Origin: Isoetes taiwanensis
Lineage: Eukaryota > Streptophyta > Lycopodiopsida > Isoetales > Isoetaceae
Length of the DNA: 64,000 nt
Assembly: GCA_021234155.1 (NCBI GenBank)
Contig: JAJEKV010000568.1
Location: forward strand, 1-64,000
Direction: 5' to 3'
How positions within the stretch are numbered: position 1 is the stretch's first letter; every line of letters begins with the position of its first letter. A model generated the notes under the pieces. That model worked only from the letters and a program-made list of their open reading frames with translations. It made no database searches and was not told where the DNA came from. Below are positions 25,321 through 37,163 of the stretch, piece by piece. A program made the position numbers and the translations under genes.

Positions 25321-25714
25321 AGATGTGAGATGGGATTAAGATTCGAAAGTGTATGAGTGATGAATATGACTCCACTTCTGTTTGGAGACCTTGCTTTGCA
25401 AAAACATGGGCCTTCTATCATTGTAAAGGATCATGTAGATTCTCGTATAAAAACTAATGGTTCGTATGTGCAATGGTTCTTGAAGTAGATAAAAGATGTG
25501 AGATGGGATTAAGATCTGAAAGTGTATGAGTGATGAATATAGACTCAGTTCTGTTTGGAGACCTTGCTTTGCAAAAACGTGGGCCTTCTATCATTGTAAA
25601 GGAGCAAATCTCAATGCCTGGTCATAGTTTTGTAGCTACTTGATGAGATCATGTAGATTTTGGTATAAAAACTAACGGTTCGTATGTGCAATGGTTCTTG
25701 AAGTAGATAAAATT
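25321..25714 (+). repeat. Tandem duplication, units of 173 and 221 bp
   Basis: Unit 1 (25321-25493) and unit 2 (25494-25714) both start AGATGTGAGATGGGATTAAG and end GCAATGGTTCTTGAAGTAGA, and are about 95 percent alike where aligned. Unit 2 carries about 48 extra bases near 25602-25649, bordered by GGA/GAGA, consistent with a deletion in unit 1. Confidence 0.9.
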
Positions 25715-26393
25715 ATGCACTTCTTGAAATTTACTTAAATTTGTGACGCCTTAAATTTACGGAGACTATTTATATGTTGAGTAGTTTGTTTGCTGTTGAT
25801 GTTATTTTGTATGTGTAATGGGAGGGCTTGGAGAGGGTTTCGTGAGTGGATTTGGGAGCGCGCGATGCGTGGGAGGGTGGTGGCTGGGTGGCTGTCATCT
25901 ACGCTTTATGCGGTAAGGTTATGGTATTTTGGATTGTGATAAGTAAGGTTGTGTTGGTCGGTCTTTGGTGTATTAAGTATTCTAGGATTTGGGTAGCGTG
26001 GTAGTAGGTTGAATATTTTTTGTGTGTATCGTGTTCCAAAGGACTGGAGTCCGAGGTTGCAATGCCAAGGCCTAGAGTAGAGATTGATCCAAGTCAGGAC
26101 ATACCCTACGCTGATGAGCTTAGAAGATTGAGGCTTAAATGAGTCTAGGGCGGAGATGGCGTGCGCAATTTTGTCTCCGGGGAGAGGAGAGATGAGTTGG
26201 CCGGAGAAGGGGTTGGGGTGGTTATCAGGGGGGGATTGGGTGGGAGGCATACCGAGAAGGAGGGTGTGAGTGGGCAGCAGATGCCAAGAGATGTGGAGAG
26301 TGCCCGAAGTGGTGGACTGTGGGAAAGCATGGCGGTTATACATTGGCAACTGCCAGATACTAAAGATGCAAGCTCGCCCTATTCCATCCGCTA

Positions 26394-28105
26394 GTGAATT
26401 CATGTGGAACAGATTTTGTGTGCATTGTCGCATTAAGCGTTATTGCCCGGGTGAGAGTCAAACCTTCGCTTGTAATCGCCGGGGCGATCTTACCAAAGCT
26501 ACCTGAATTGCCTAGTTCGTTGACGGATGTTTATGAGGAAGCAGGATTTAGTGCGAAGAGTCGTGCATTAAACCATCTGTTTGCCTTCACTGGGCTTGGT
26601 GTTGCCGGTGGAGAGTTTGTGCAGTTAGGGATGCCATCCTCAGTTGCTTTGATGGGTAGGACATACCATAAAATACATCCTACGTCAAAACCTGGCCAGT
26701 CATTGCATTGGTATATTCATGACAATAGTGAGAGAGCGGGTTATGGAAGGAAGTTATTGCCCGTTGCATGGGTGACGCGAATAGGGCGACTCTAGATTTG
26801 TTAATCCCACCGTCATATGATAAGGCAAGTGAAGCAAATGCGGTTGGAGTCCGTGTTCTTGACATTGAATGGGCCAGTTGCGAGTGATGAAGTTGCTGCC
26901 ATAGTGCATGCAAATAACTCAGTCACAATTAATCCAAGAATAGCGGTTTTTTGGCTTCACCAAGATCAACGACCAGTTTTTATGAATATACTGGATCGGC
27001 AATATGAACCCTTGCAATACCCGCTTATATTTCTAGCTGGGACGGTGGGATGGTTCCCTGATAATGACCAGCAGATGTCGCAGGTGGATTGGTATAGGTC
27101 ACGTTTGCTTCATGAGGTGCGGTTTCTTCAGTTAGGGCGTTTGACTTGTGAATACCTTGTGGATATGTATTCTAGGGTCGAAGAAGAAAGGCTGAATTTC
27201 TTGGCAACTAATGGATATGAGAGGTCGAGGTCTATGGTTGACGATTCAAATGTTGAGGAGGATGATGATTTTATTGAGAACCAGGGTGGGCAGTATGTCC
27301 GACGGTCGCTCCCTTCGTCTTTTATTGGTTCTAGGCAGTGGTGCTCGGTCCAGATTGCGGATGCGTTAGCTCTTGCAAGAGTGAAGGGGCCTCCTAGCCT
27401 GTTTATTACAATGACTACGAATCCGGATTGGCCAGAGATCAAGGCAGTGTTGTTGGCGCTGGGCAACCGCCGCAGATGTGCCAATTATTGTTGTCAGATC
27501 ATTCCATGCTCGTTTCCAATCTTTGAAGAATTTCTTGCGTTCTTATGTTGGTCCGCTTGCGTATATGATCCATGTTATAGAATTCCAGAAATGTGGGCTG
27601 CCTCATGGCCATATTGTACTTAAAACAGAACATGAGATTCCATTTGAGGTTATTGACTTGCTAATATCCGCTGAGATTCCAGAAAATGATGAGGTGCTTG
27701 CTCAAATGGTACGAAAATATATGGTGCACAATCACTCTGAACGATGCTCTAAGGATGGGGCATCTTTGTTGGCATTATCCTCGAGACTTGACTACAAGAA
27801 CACATTTGGACTCGAAGGGTTATGTGCAGTATCGAAGAAGGGTTGAAGATAGATATGTTGTGTCATACTCACCTTTCCTGTTAAAGCAGTTTGATTGTCA
27901 TATCAATGTTGATGTTGCTTCGACTGTTCATATCTTCATGTATCTATACAGCTATATTTATAAAGGTTTTGACAAGGTGGAGTATCGAATTGATCGTGAA
28001 CGACAATTTGATGATGAGATACGTGATTACCAAAGTGCAAGGTATCTATCGTCGAGGCGGGGATGGCTTAATACTAAAGTTTCATGTCACGTAAAAGTAT
28101 CCTAG
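26394..28105 (+). pseudogene. Helitron Rep (HUH/Y2 endonuclease), frameshifted
   Basis: Successive frames read as the N-terminal half of a plant Helitron RepHel. An N-terminal block has LFAFTGLGVAGGEFVQLG and YHKIHP (26575-26680). Next are EPLQYPLIFLAGTVGWFPD (about 27005-27065) and RLTCEYLVDMYSRVEEERLN (27135-27195). The Rep nuclease follows: SLFITMTTNPDWPEIKAVLL (27400-27455), and the HUH motif in FQKCGLPHGHIVL (about 27580-27620). The tyrosine helix motif YLYSYIYKGFDK (about 27940-27980) keeps both Tyr that act in rolling-circle cleavage. At least three frameshifts (near 26795, 27480 and 27845) break it, so it cannot give a working protein. The Pif1-like helicase follows on the same strand, as in all autonomous Helitrons. 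Confidence 0.9.
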
Positions 28106-28381
28106 TGTTAAGTGTCTTCCACTTCATCGTCAACAAAGAACGAAAGTAGATCATATAGGAGGCCCAACAAATGCTTCGTTGCTTGATCGTTATTTCTTGA
28201 GGCATCCTGCTATAGAATTCCTGAGCTAACCTATCTTGATTACTATGAACAAGATGCGGCTTTGTATCCCGTGCATGGATAGAACGATATCGATGGTGAT
28301 CACCTTGAACTAGCTAGGCCGCAGCTTCCTAGGAACATAGTTCGGAAGAGAAGTAAGCAAACCCTTATTTGTAGAATAAGG
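28106..28381 (+). pseudogene. Decayed Rep-helicase linker of the Helitron
   Basis: No long frame, but short pieces such as the LIRNKVGDAT-like end at about 28360-28395 lead into the next open frame, so this is probably the degraded linker between the Rep and helicase halves. Confidence 0.4.
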
Positions 28382-30237
28382 TTGGTGATGCCACGTGAGG
28401 GGGAGTTATTCTATTTGCGACGATTCTTGCTTTTGCATACCCAAATGAGGTGTTGGAAAGACTTAAAGAAGTATAATGGGACTACCTATGATACCTATCA
28501 AGAAGTGGTAACTGTTATGGGTTTATTGCATGATAGATCAGAGCTGGTTGTGACAATGCAAGAGGCAGTGTTGGCGTTGCAAACGCCGGGCCGCGATTCG
28601 TTTCCTTTTGCATTGCTTATCCTTGATGGCACTCCGGCAAGTGAGTTGTGGTCGAATTTTCATGATGAGCTGATAAAGGACTTCTATGATATTTCAGAGA
28701 CAAGCACTTTGCTTGCAGAGCAGCAAGCTCTTTTGTGCATTGAAAATGTGCTTGTGCAACATGGCTCTAGTGTTGCTAGTTTTGGGCTGCCTGAAATCCA
28801 CATTCGGTCACAGCTAGTGTTGCAAGAGTTGTCAAAGTTTCCTCACCATAGATCTTACATAGAAGAGTCAAAGAAGATGCGTGATAAGATGAACGTGAAT
28901 CAAGGACAAATATATGATTATGTTCAGAAGACGGTGCATGGGCCATGGATAAAAAGACATGTGTTTATTGATGGGAAAGCTAGTACAGGTAAGACTTTCC
29001 TACTCAATGCTATATGTTTGTTAATCAGAGGGTCCCAGTTGATTGTTTTGCCCTGTGCAACAATTGCCTGTTATACCCAGGAGGGAAAACTGCGCACTCA
29101 TTGTTTCAAATTCACATGAATCGAGAATAGTGTTCTTTGGCACTCGACTATTGAGGCCACGCCCCGAGAAAGCGAAGTTTGCTGATTGAATGCCATTTAA
29201 TCATTTGGGATGAATTTGCGATGGCAAATAGAGTCTGCGATTGAATCGCAAGTGTGATTCTACAGAATTGTGTAGAAATGATGTTCCATTTGGAGGAAAA
29301 TGTTTTGTGGTCGCAGCTTAATTTTTAGGCGAGATAGCCCATAGTACCGTAAAAAGGGGAGAAGTGCAACAGTAGCTGCTTCTATTAAATCATCTGAGAT
29401 TTGGAGAGCATTTATTATTCACAAGTTAGATGTATCGGTTAGAAATGCTGCGGACCCAGAGTTAATAACACTAGTGTTGTCCATAGGTGAGAATTGGCAA
29501 TCAGATGTTGTGACATCTGATTTGTTTTCCACAACAACATCTATGGAAGAGGCACGGAATTCTTATACCGGCAGATATTGTTTGTAGACCAACTTTGTGT
29601 GAAAGAAGAGCATTTTTATCTCCATTAAATGTGCATGTGGATGAGTTTAACGGTCTATTCTTGATCGTATGCAGTCGGAAAAGAGATATTATTCTCAGGA
29701 TTCCATAAGTGAAAGTGACCAGGTAATTCACACAAGCGTTGTTGCTGAAAATGAGTTTCTTCATAGTTATGATCACCCGACTTTGCCCAAACACATGCTT
29801 TGTCTTAAAGTAGGAGCTGTGTGTCAAATTATGAGATTGTTGGATGCGAGTAAAGGGCTTGTGAAGAATGCTAGAGTTGTTATACACGAAATGCACACAG
29901 ATTTGTGGATCGGCTTCTTGGACATGAGGACCACGAGCTCGAGAAAATATACATGCGATTTGTCGGGTGATTTCTTCCACCAAACCCGTACGCCCTTTTA
30001 CAAAGACATAGGCGTCACCGGCTCAGGGGCATACTCAACAACATTCCACAGTTGTCTTGGCCTAACATTAGATTAAATAGTCCTGGATTTGCGAACGAAT
30101 GTCTTTGCTCATGGGCAATTGTACCGCGGCATTGACAAGAATATTTAACTAGAGAAGATGCTACCGATCCTACTGAGCGAGGAATTGGCATCTGTAACGA
30201 CTAGAAATATTGTTTTTACAGAATTGCTTGAATAGTT
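28382..30237 (+). pseudogene. Helitron Pif1-like helicase, frameshifted
   Basis: The first frame (28382-29119) has the Helitron pre-helicase block MPREGELFYLRRFLLLH with YDTYQEVVTVMGLLHDRSE. The Walker A region VFIDGKASTGKTFLL follows (about 28965-29005). Its first glycines are changed (GKASTGKT against the usual GPGGTGKT), but the GKT is kept. Frames then break. DEFA-like Walker B traces (IIWDEFAMANR, about 29200), LPKHMLCLKVGAVCQIM with DASKGLVKNARV (29780-29885), VFAHGQLYRGIDKN (30100-30140) and the terminal RNIVFTELLE (30205-30235) all match conserved helicase motifs in order. It has several stops and no intact reading frame. A diverged piece of the same region lies inverted at 39.87-40.36 kb. 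Confidence 0.88.
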
Positions 30238-30439
30238 GGTAATTTTTTTTCGCCATTATTTGTGATGGAGTTTTGATAACTTGAATTGTGTTCTGAAGAA
30301 GTATGTTGGTTGTGTTCGCAGCAGCTAGGTAATTCTCGTGGCTGAGCTCTTCGTGTGTGCATGATGATGAGGTATCCCTTACTGTGTATGTAAAAAATTT
30401 TATTTTGAGGAAATGTTGCAGTACAAATGATGCTGAAAA

Positions 30440-32429
30440 CATGGGAAGTGGGAGAACAATTTGTCCATTGGTTCAACTAACTCCTTACCAAGCAAATTGG
30501 ACAATTAAAGTAAAAGTAATGTGGAAAGGACCTTTACGAGAGTTTGAGAACAGGCGAAGACCAGGAAAGGGGAAATTGTTTAATGTGGAGCTAAGAGACA
30601 AGGATGTATGCAAATTTGAGTTGATTGGATTCTTACTTCCCTTGCTTTATGAATATTTAGAGAGTCGTCTTAATATATACAGGGAACGGAAATTCAAGCA
30701 ACAATGTTTGACGAGGCAGCTGACAAATTCTACAATAGACTTGACTTGATGAAGGTAGGTTATAGGTTGATGCATAAATTGGGGATTATGTCATGAATAG
30801 AGGTAGTCGTTGAAGTTCTTTGTGGAGATGTAGGTGTATTACATCTCTAAAGGAGTTGTTCGGCCTGCGAACAAACGATATACAACCGTAAACCATGACT
30901 ATCAAATAACGCTTGATGCACAGTCAATAATTGAAGTTGCCAGTGATGGGACTGCAGAGGTGGGAAACTCAATGGAGCAGAAGTTTGCAAAAGTAGATGA
31001 ATTGCACAAGTACCTTGATGGGAAAGTGGTCTTTGGTACATGAAATACTTTCCGATTTGTTTGTTATGGTATTGAGATAGAATACATTGTATAATTTCTC
31101 CTGCTTGCAGATGTCATTGGAATTGTTTGCTGGCCTCTGCGGTCGTAAACTGTCAGAGGGAAATATGATAAGCAAGATGTTTTAAAACGCACCATCAGCC
31201 TCCTTGATGAAAGGTATTTTATGAATACAACACATGCGGGTATTTTCTAACAAAGGAAACATATTCCAAAGTTGGAAAAAGTGTAAATGTGATCCTATGG
31301 GGAGATCTTAACGTGAATGAAGGAGAGAAGCCGCCATAAAATGTTGTGTGACATCCCGATAGTAATGTCGACTTCGTGTTCGAGCTAGCAAATTTCGAGG
31401 TTCTACTAATACTATTGATTGAGTTAAATTGCTGATTGAAACCGCCGATTATATAGTGTCTTACGCAGTGTCTCTTTGTCAACAACAAATAAAACAATGA
31501 TGGAATTAAATCCAAACACCGCATCACGCTCATCGCCCTTTACGCACATGGTATGGGTTACGTGAGTTCCCTTTAAATATTGTAGCATGCTAATTCAATC
31601 ACACTAAAGGTATGAGCAAGAGGGACAGAAGTGTCGATGCTAGCAGGTACATTGCATGATCGTGCATTTGTATCAGACATATTACAACCTTCTGTTGGGG
31701 ATGGGCAGGTAGGTTGTTAGTATGAGGTATGTTGATTCCTTGCTTTTTGCAGTCGCTTATTCTAAGCTGCTTCTTGTGAAGATTGAGTATTTCAATGTTC
31801 GCGCGTGCATAACGTTTATTGATCCAAACCAGCCAATGTGGTATGAGGCATGTGTAAGATGCAGTAAGAAGGTAAGTGTTTAGAATCGAATTTTTGCGAA
31901 ATGTGGGCGCTCTTGAACCATTAAAGAGGTGAGAGAGCTCTGATTTACCAATTGGTTTGAATGGATATGTGATGTCATTGTTATGATCAGGTATATATTC
32001 CATGCAACGTTGGGAGATGCAACAGGAGAAATTGTAGTTACTATCTTCAATAATGAAGGACAACAAATCTTAGGGCAGACTGCAAATGAGATGTCAAAAA
32101 TCAGGGATAATGTAAGATAAGATTGGGGTGAGATTCTGCTAATGATTTTGTGATAGAAATTAACAGGTTATCGATTGCAGGAGAATAATCAACAAGAATA
32201 TTATTCTCTCTTTATGGAGCACCTTTGGATTAGCAAAATATTCCGACTAAGCGTAGTTCAGACAGAATACAATGGATTCAAGAGTCACAGAGTTGTGGTT
32301 CGTGAAGTCACAGCTATAGATTGGGAAGCTGAATCTGAGGTTGTCATAGACGGAATAAAGAGGTCTAAAATGAGATTGGGAGGAGAGTTTAATCAGTTCA
32401 GTTTGGAATCTCCAGTGGACAACGTATAG
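30440..32429 (+). pseudogene. RPA70-like single-strand DNA-binding protein gene with introns, carried by the Helitron
   Basis: Exon 1 carries the RPA1 OB-fold start LTPYQANWTIKVKVMWKGPL, then GKLFNVELRDKD, to a donor at 30606. Exon 2 (30683-30754) reads GTEIQATMFDEAADKFYNR. Exon 3 (30834-31035) reads VYYISKGVVRPANKRY and TVNHDYQITLDA, with all junctions in phase. Exon 4 (from 31111) continues DVIGIVCWPLRS, then an in-frame TAA (about 31148), then KYDKQDVLKRTISLL. After it come NVILWGDLNVNEGEK (31288), MWYEACVRCSKKV (half of the zinc site, about 31840), HATLGDATGEIVVTIFNNEG (32000) and a C-terminal exon to 32429. It starts about 200 bases after the helicase end on the same strand. RPA-like genes are a known cargo of plant Helitrons. 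The TAA and at least one frameshift suggest it is inactive. Confidence 0.85.
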
Positions 32430-34183
32430 TTATCGTTTGCATAAAGGAGCTGCAGCTCTGCTGTGGTCGATCTAAGTAAGTAGTTAATTTGAAATTGATA
32501 TTATGTCATCTATTAGAAACTTTGACTTTTTGTTGTGAAGTTGTCTTTGTGTTTGGGATTTTGTTCTCAAACTCTATGTGTTTGCTTTATGAAGTTTGCT
32601 TCCATGGTACATGAAGAAATTTTGGTTAATTAGTAATAGGGAGAGGTACTTATATGAAGTGATTTGGATGATAGTATTCCAAATCAGATCCATGATTAAA
32701 CTTACGTGTGAAACTTATTGCTAATATTTGTCACTCAAATGATGTTTAACAAGTGATAAATCTATTGATGGCATGACAACCGGTAAATTTAGTGGTGGTA
32801 TTTGTCAACAAGTGATGTGTATGATAAGCGTGTTTGAGAAAAAAGACCGGTAAATTATAGGTTAGTTTTAGACGACCTGTGCGAGATTACTGGTATGCTT
32901 GAATAGTGAAGAGAGGATAGAGAAGGTTCATATGAAGGCAGGATTACGAATGACATAGCTGGGGTCAGTAAGTTGGAGGTGGAGAATATATTGCTGAAGG
33001 CAAAGTTGGCGTCTATTATAGCGATGCTTTGGAGTTTACACGTTGAATATGAACCTTGGTACATGGACCATATTGAAGACGGAAATGCTCAAGCTCGTAA
33101 AACAATTTTCGAAGTTCTATTGGTGGCACGGAAGACTGCTGAGACTTTGCAGTCGAAAGATGACGACATGGAACACTTAAATAAGTTACAAAATAGAAAG
33201 TAGTTACAATGTTATTCTTATCAGAAAAGAACAACGGAATTTGAACAGAAACTGACTGATTGACATTCAGGAATGAATAAGTTCTCTAGAAACAATAGTG
33301 AGAAAGATCATGGTGCAATAAATGCACCATGATTGTAGTAACAAAGTGAAAGGGGAAAATTTGTTGGTAATAAAAGAAGTGTTATTAGAGCAATGTCTAA
33401 CTTCAGAAGATAGAGCAAAGATAGCATTATCTAAGGCTATTCAATTAGATGGAGAATTTAGAAGCAATGCAGAACTTCTAAGGGAATGCCAGGTTAGTAG
33501 ATTTGAAGCTCTTACACATGCAACGTTCTCAATGTTTCATGCACGTCTTACCTTTGTTTTTGTATATGCGAAGGCGCAATTTCTTTAAATACAAATTCCA
33601 TCTGAATTACTTGTGAAGAGTTTGTTTTTATTTTGCATTTTCGTGGCCATTGCAACACCGTGGTTTGGTGGTAAGAGTCATTAAATATGTTGCATACAAT
33701 TTCGTATTTAGGTCGGGGAAACCGTGGGAAACTCTAAAAAGATGCTAGTTATGATGGTGTATTCCCTTAGATTGAACTCACAATCGAGTATATCTTTGCA
33801 ATAAAGATATTGTATGGATACAAGTTCGCCGTGGATTTGATGTAATATAGGATAGAAAAATATAGCGATCTCGTGCCTCTATGTGATTTCACAGCTTCAA
33901 ATCTCTATATATTCTTTACATTTCATTAACTATTTGGCATATATTCTCAGTTTTTATAATGGACATCTGGTTATTGTATCATAGTGAGCAATGGGTCTAT
34001 TGGGTATTCTATATGCATACACAAGTATTAGGATGCCAGCACAAAGGGGGGTTTGAATGATATTTAGTTGTTTAACAAATCATTTAAACATTTTAAACAT
34101 TTAAACACATTATGATAATTGCCTTTTTGTATGGAATGATTTCATGATATGGGATCTTAGTTTTTTGTTTTATGAATGTTTTT
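32430..34183 (+). other. Region right of the RPA-like gene with two unassigned coiled-coil-like ORFs
   Basis: Two frames are not shadows of a known gene. One at 32973-33203 (76 codons) has VENILLKAKLASIIAMLWSL and a charged C-terminus. The other at 33322-33588 (88 codons) has KVKGENLLVIKEVLLEQCLT and KIALSKAIQLDGEFRSNAEL. Both look helical, and GT and AG sites flank parts of them, so they may be exons of a gene fragment captured by the Helitron. I recognise no family. The Helitron 3' end (a hairpin followed by CTRR) was not located. From 33590 to 34180 nothing is seen. Confidence 0.3.
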
Positions 34184-34434
34184 GGGTTGCCCCTAAGGGG
34201 GCAAACCCTTGTTTATGTGGGTTTTTGGCATATCCTAGGTATATACTGGAATATACCTAGAATATGCTGGTGACTGCTAAAAACCCACTGTTAGCTGTAA
34301 ATGCCAGGTCACCTTCCTTGTGGATGGCTTGGCATATCCTAGGTATATACTGGAATATACCTAGAATATGCTGGTGACTGCTAAAAACCCACTGTTAGCT
34401 GTAAATGCCAGGTCACCTTCCTTGTGGATGGCGG
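34184..34434. repeat. Hairpin repeat with a tandem 104-bp unit (copy left of the PPR relic)
   Basis: Begins with the hairpin GGGTTGCCCC-TAAG-GGGGCAAACCC (34184-34208). Then a 104-bp unit occurs twice (34227-34330, 34331-34434), identical over 102 bases. Each unit folds: CATATCCTAGGTATAT pairs with ATATACCTAGAATATG. In the first unit GTGGGTTTTT outside it pairs with AAAAACCCAC. The near-perfect identity of the two units indicates a recent duplication. A single diverged copy lies at 37164-37320. Confidence 0.85.
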
Positions 34435-34541
34435 ATGCTCCAACCGGGTAACTGGCAGGGCCCTTTAGGTTACTGTGCCGTTCTTGGAGCCTAAGTTAAT
34501 TTGTATTCTGTCATAGGTAAGATAGCAAAGAGTTATAACGA

Positions 34542-36060
34542 ATGCAGATCAGAAGTAGCAGCTACAGAACTGCATGCTTGTATTTGCGAGAGCCCAATTC
34601 CATAGCTTTTGATGCGCTACACGAGCAAGACATTCCTAGTTTATTGCGAAAATGCAGTAGGGACGACACCAATGGTTTGGCTAAGGGGAAGCAGATTCAT
34701 GCTTATCTTACGAGAAGTGGGCTTCTACATGATAGATTTTTGGGCAATCTTGTTGTCGAGATGTATGGAAAGTCTGGTGACCTAGAAAATGCTTTTGGTT
34801 TATTCAAATGTATTTCTAAACCGAATGTTTATTCATGCAATATTATGATGGCAACATATACAAGCCTTGGGCATGATGCAGAAGCCCTCCACTTGTTTAG
34901 AAAAATGCCGGATGTAGGCTTAAGGCCAGACATAGTTACATGGAATGCATTGATTTCGACATATGCTCAATCTGGTCATGTTGAAGAGGCATTCAAACAT
35001 TCACTTTCGAATGAGCAAAGAAGGTATCTATCCCGATGTTTTTCATGGAATGCCCCGATTTACGCAATGCTCAACACGGGTTTGCAAAAGAGCTTTAGGT
35101 CTTTTCCAATCAATCTTTGGAAAAAGGGGTTAAAACCCGATATTGTTTCATGGAATACTGATCATAGCGGGATATGCACGGTGAAGGGTATGGCGAGAGG
35201 CTTTGGAACAATTTCATAAAATGCAAAAAGTGGGTTTCAAGCCGATAAATATACTTTGATTAGCTTCGCTTAGTGCATGTGCAAACCTAGCATCTTTTGA
35301 GCATACTAAGATGATCCATTCTTACTTAGGAAATGAATTACGTTCAACCATCGCTACTTGGAATGCCCTCGTTGATGCATATGCCAAATGCGCGATATGG
35401 ACTGCGCTTTGGATGTTTTTGAACATATGAATCACAAGAATGTGATAGCTTGGACATCTACCATTGCAGGCTATGTCCAAAGCAGGAAATGGCAATAAAA
35501 GCAGTTCAACGGTTTCATGAGATACAAACAGAGAAGGAGTTGAACCAAATAAGTTCACATTAGTGTTCATTTTGAGAGCTTGCATGACTCTAGCTGCTCT
35601 AACAAGAGGGAAGATAATTCAACGCCTTGCAATTGCTAATGGTTTTTTTCAGATGAAATAATGTGCACCCCGGTCAATATGTACACCAAATGTGGCATTT
35701 TGGGGAATGCATTGAGTGTTTTTGACAGGATGCACCTCAGAGTGTCATTTTCGTGGACCGCAATGATCACCGGATATGCTCAAGACGGATATGGTAAGGA
35801 AGCCATACAAATTATTCAGCCAATGCAGCTAGATGGCACTAAAGGCGACGATATCACTTTCATTGCCATTCTTTCTGCATGTAATTATGGAGGGATGTTA
35901 AATGATTGCCATCATTACTTTATTTCCATGGGCAATGAAAATGGCATGTCACCAACAACTGAACATTATGGATGCTCAATTGATCTTTTGGGAGAGTAGG
36001 GTGGCTAGAAGAGGCACATGATTTCATTGATAATATGCCATTGCAAACCAGATGTAATTG
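34542..36060 (+). pseudogene. PLS-type pentatricopeptide repeat protein, decayed
   Basis: Starts at ATG 34542. Its 225-codon first frame has plant PPR landmarks: GKQIHAYLTRSGLLHDRFLG, VVEMYGKSGDLENAFGLF, CISKPNVYSCNIMMATY, RPDIVTWNALISTYAQSGHV and KPDIVSWNT. After frame breaks (from about 35219) come WNALVDAYAKC-like traces (35360-35400), SVFDRMHLRVSFSWTAMITG (35718-35775), GDDITFIAILSACNYGGML and EHYGCSIDLLGE. Past a stop at 35998 an E-domain trace reads GWLEEAHDFIDNMP. Such proteins bind organellar RNA, usually for C-to-U editing. No DYW tail is visible. At least six frame breaks and a short, irregular repeat series mark a pseudogene. It lies between the hairpin repeats at 34.2-34.4 and 37.16-37.3 kb. 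Confidence 0.9.
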
Positions 36061-36794
36061 TGCGGGCGTCTACGGTTAGTGCCTCTAGATTTCATGATAG
36101 CTTAAAGTTTGCAAATTATGCATCGAGAACACATTATTGAGTTAGAACCATTAGATGTCTTTGTACCATATATATTGTTTGTCTAACCTTTATGCTAGGT
36201 ATGAAGAAAAGAGTAAACAAACAGGGAGATGGAATGAACAAATATCCTAAAATTGAGCTTCACTATCGGGATGCCGATTGAGCATGTCCGATGCTAGTTC
36301 AGCGTTGGAATATCTTGCTCGCCAATGGATCTTGATTGAAAGCTGCTCTATCAAGAAAATTGATCAATGTGGGCTGGGGAAAGGCCTAATTAACAACGAC
36401 AATTGGAAGAAAAATCCTTGTCTAGTAGCATAGCAAAGAGGAAACAACTCAGTACAAATATTAGGCTAGATTGCACGAAATACATCTGCCAACGGAAAAA
36501 GTGGAAATCTTTCATAATGGAAGGCACCAGTGTGTAACAGCCATTGCATTTAGCATCAAACGTTCACTGACAAGTAAACCAATAAACAAATCAATGCAAA
36601 CACGTGTACAGGAATAGTAGCGAGAAAGTCAAGTGGAATAGAACGTGATAGGAGTTTGGATAGGAAATCGTTATGACAACATGAATATGAGTCCTGTGCC
36701 CTCTATGAGAAGTTGGGGCAATAAAGATCCCTCTTGCATCGGTGTGAGAAGTTTGGACAACAATATCCCTCTTGCATCAACAGGATTTAGCTCC
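36061..36794. other. Gene-free stretch right of the PPR relic
   Basis: No protein-like frame. A short diverged duplication at 36700-36780 shares GAGAAGTTGG / GAGAAGTTTGG and ATCCCTCTTGCATC. Confidence 0.5.
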
Positions 36795-37045
36795 GTTATT
36801 TCTGAACCATCAACATGAACATCAGCAAGAACATCAAAATTTTTAGTACATATCAGAATTTGAGGTGAACCATCAATATGAACATTAACAAGAACGTCAA
36901 ATTTATTAGTTAGAATTTGAGGTGAACCATCAATATGAACATCAACAACAATGTCAAATTTATTATTAGTACAAGTGAACCGTCAATGTAAAAATTAGCA
37001 TGAACATCAAATTTATTTGTACATATATCAGAATTTGAAGTCTAG
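36795..37045. repeat. Minisatellite, about four units of 55-65 bp
   Basis: Units contain TGAACCATCAATATGAACAT, a CAACAA or CAAGAA spacer, then CAAATTTATTAGT or CAAAATTTTTAGTAC, and often CAGAATTTGAGG. Copies start near 36808, 36868, 36914 and 36968; the last is the most diverged. Confidence 0.8.
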
Positions 37046-37163
37046 TTGATGAAGTTTTAGGGTGGTTAGACTGATCTAAATATGCACTTGAATGAAAATT
37101 AAGTTTGCCTTTGTCATATGATGACATATTAGGATGGGCCTTTAGTATTTGTTGCAATATTTT

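Larger units (their letters stand above)
24004..26015 (+). repeat. Second pair of diverged direct repeats (24004-24200 and 25743-26015)
   Basis: Both copies run through GGCTTAAATTTAAGG / GCCTTAAATTTACGG, ATTTATAT.TTGAG.AGTTTG, GGTTTCGTGAGTGG, a TGGTGTGTTAAA / TGGTGTATTAAG block, CATTCTAGGATTTGGGTAGC and GTAGTAGGTTG. The second copy is about 75 bp longer. Together with the 22984-24690 duplication and the 25321-25714 pair it shows that 22.9-26.0 kb was built by repeated local duplication. Confidence 0.8.

Noticed and set aside
29501-29983. A 160-codon minus-strand ORF
   Set aside because: It is the antisense shadow of the Helitron helicase on the plus strand.
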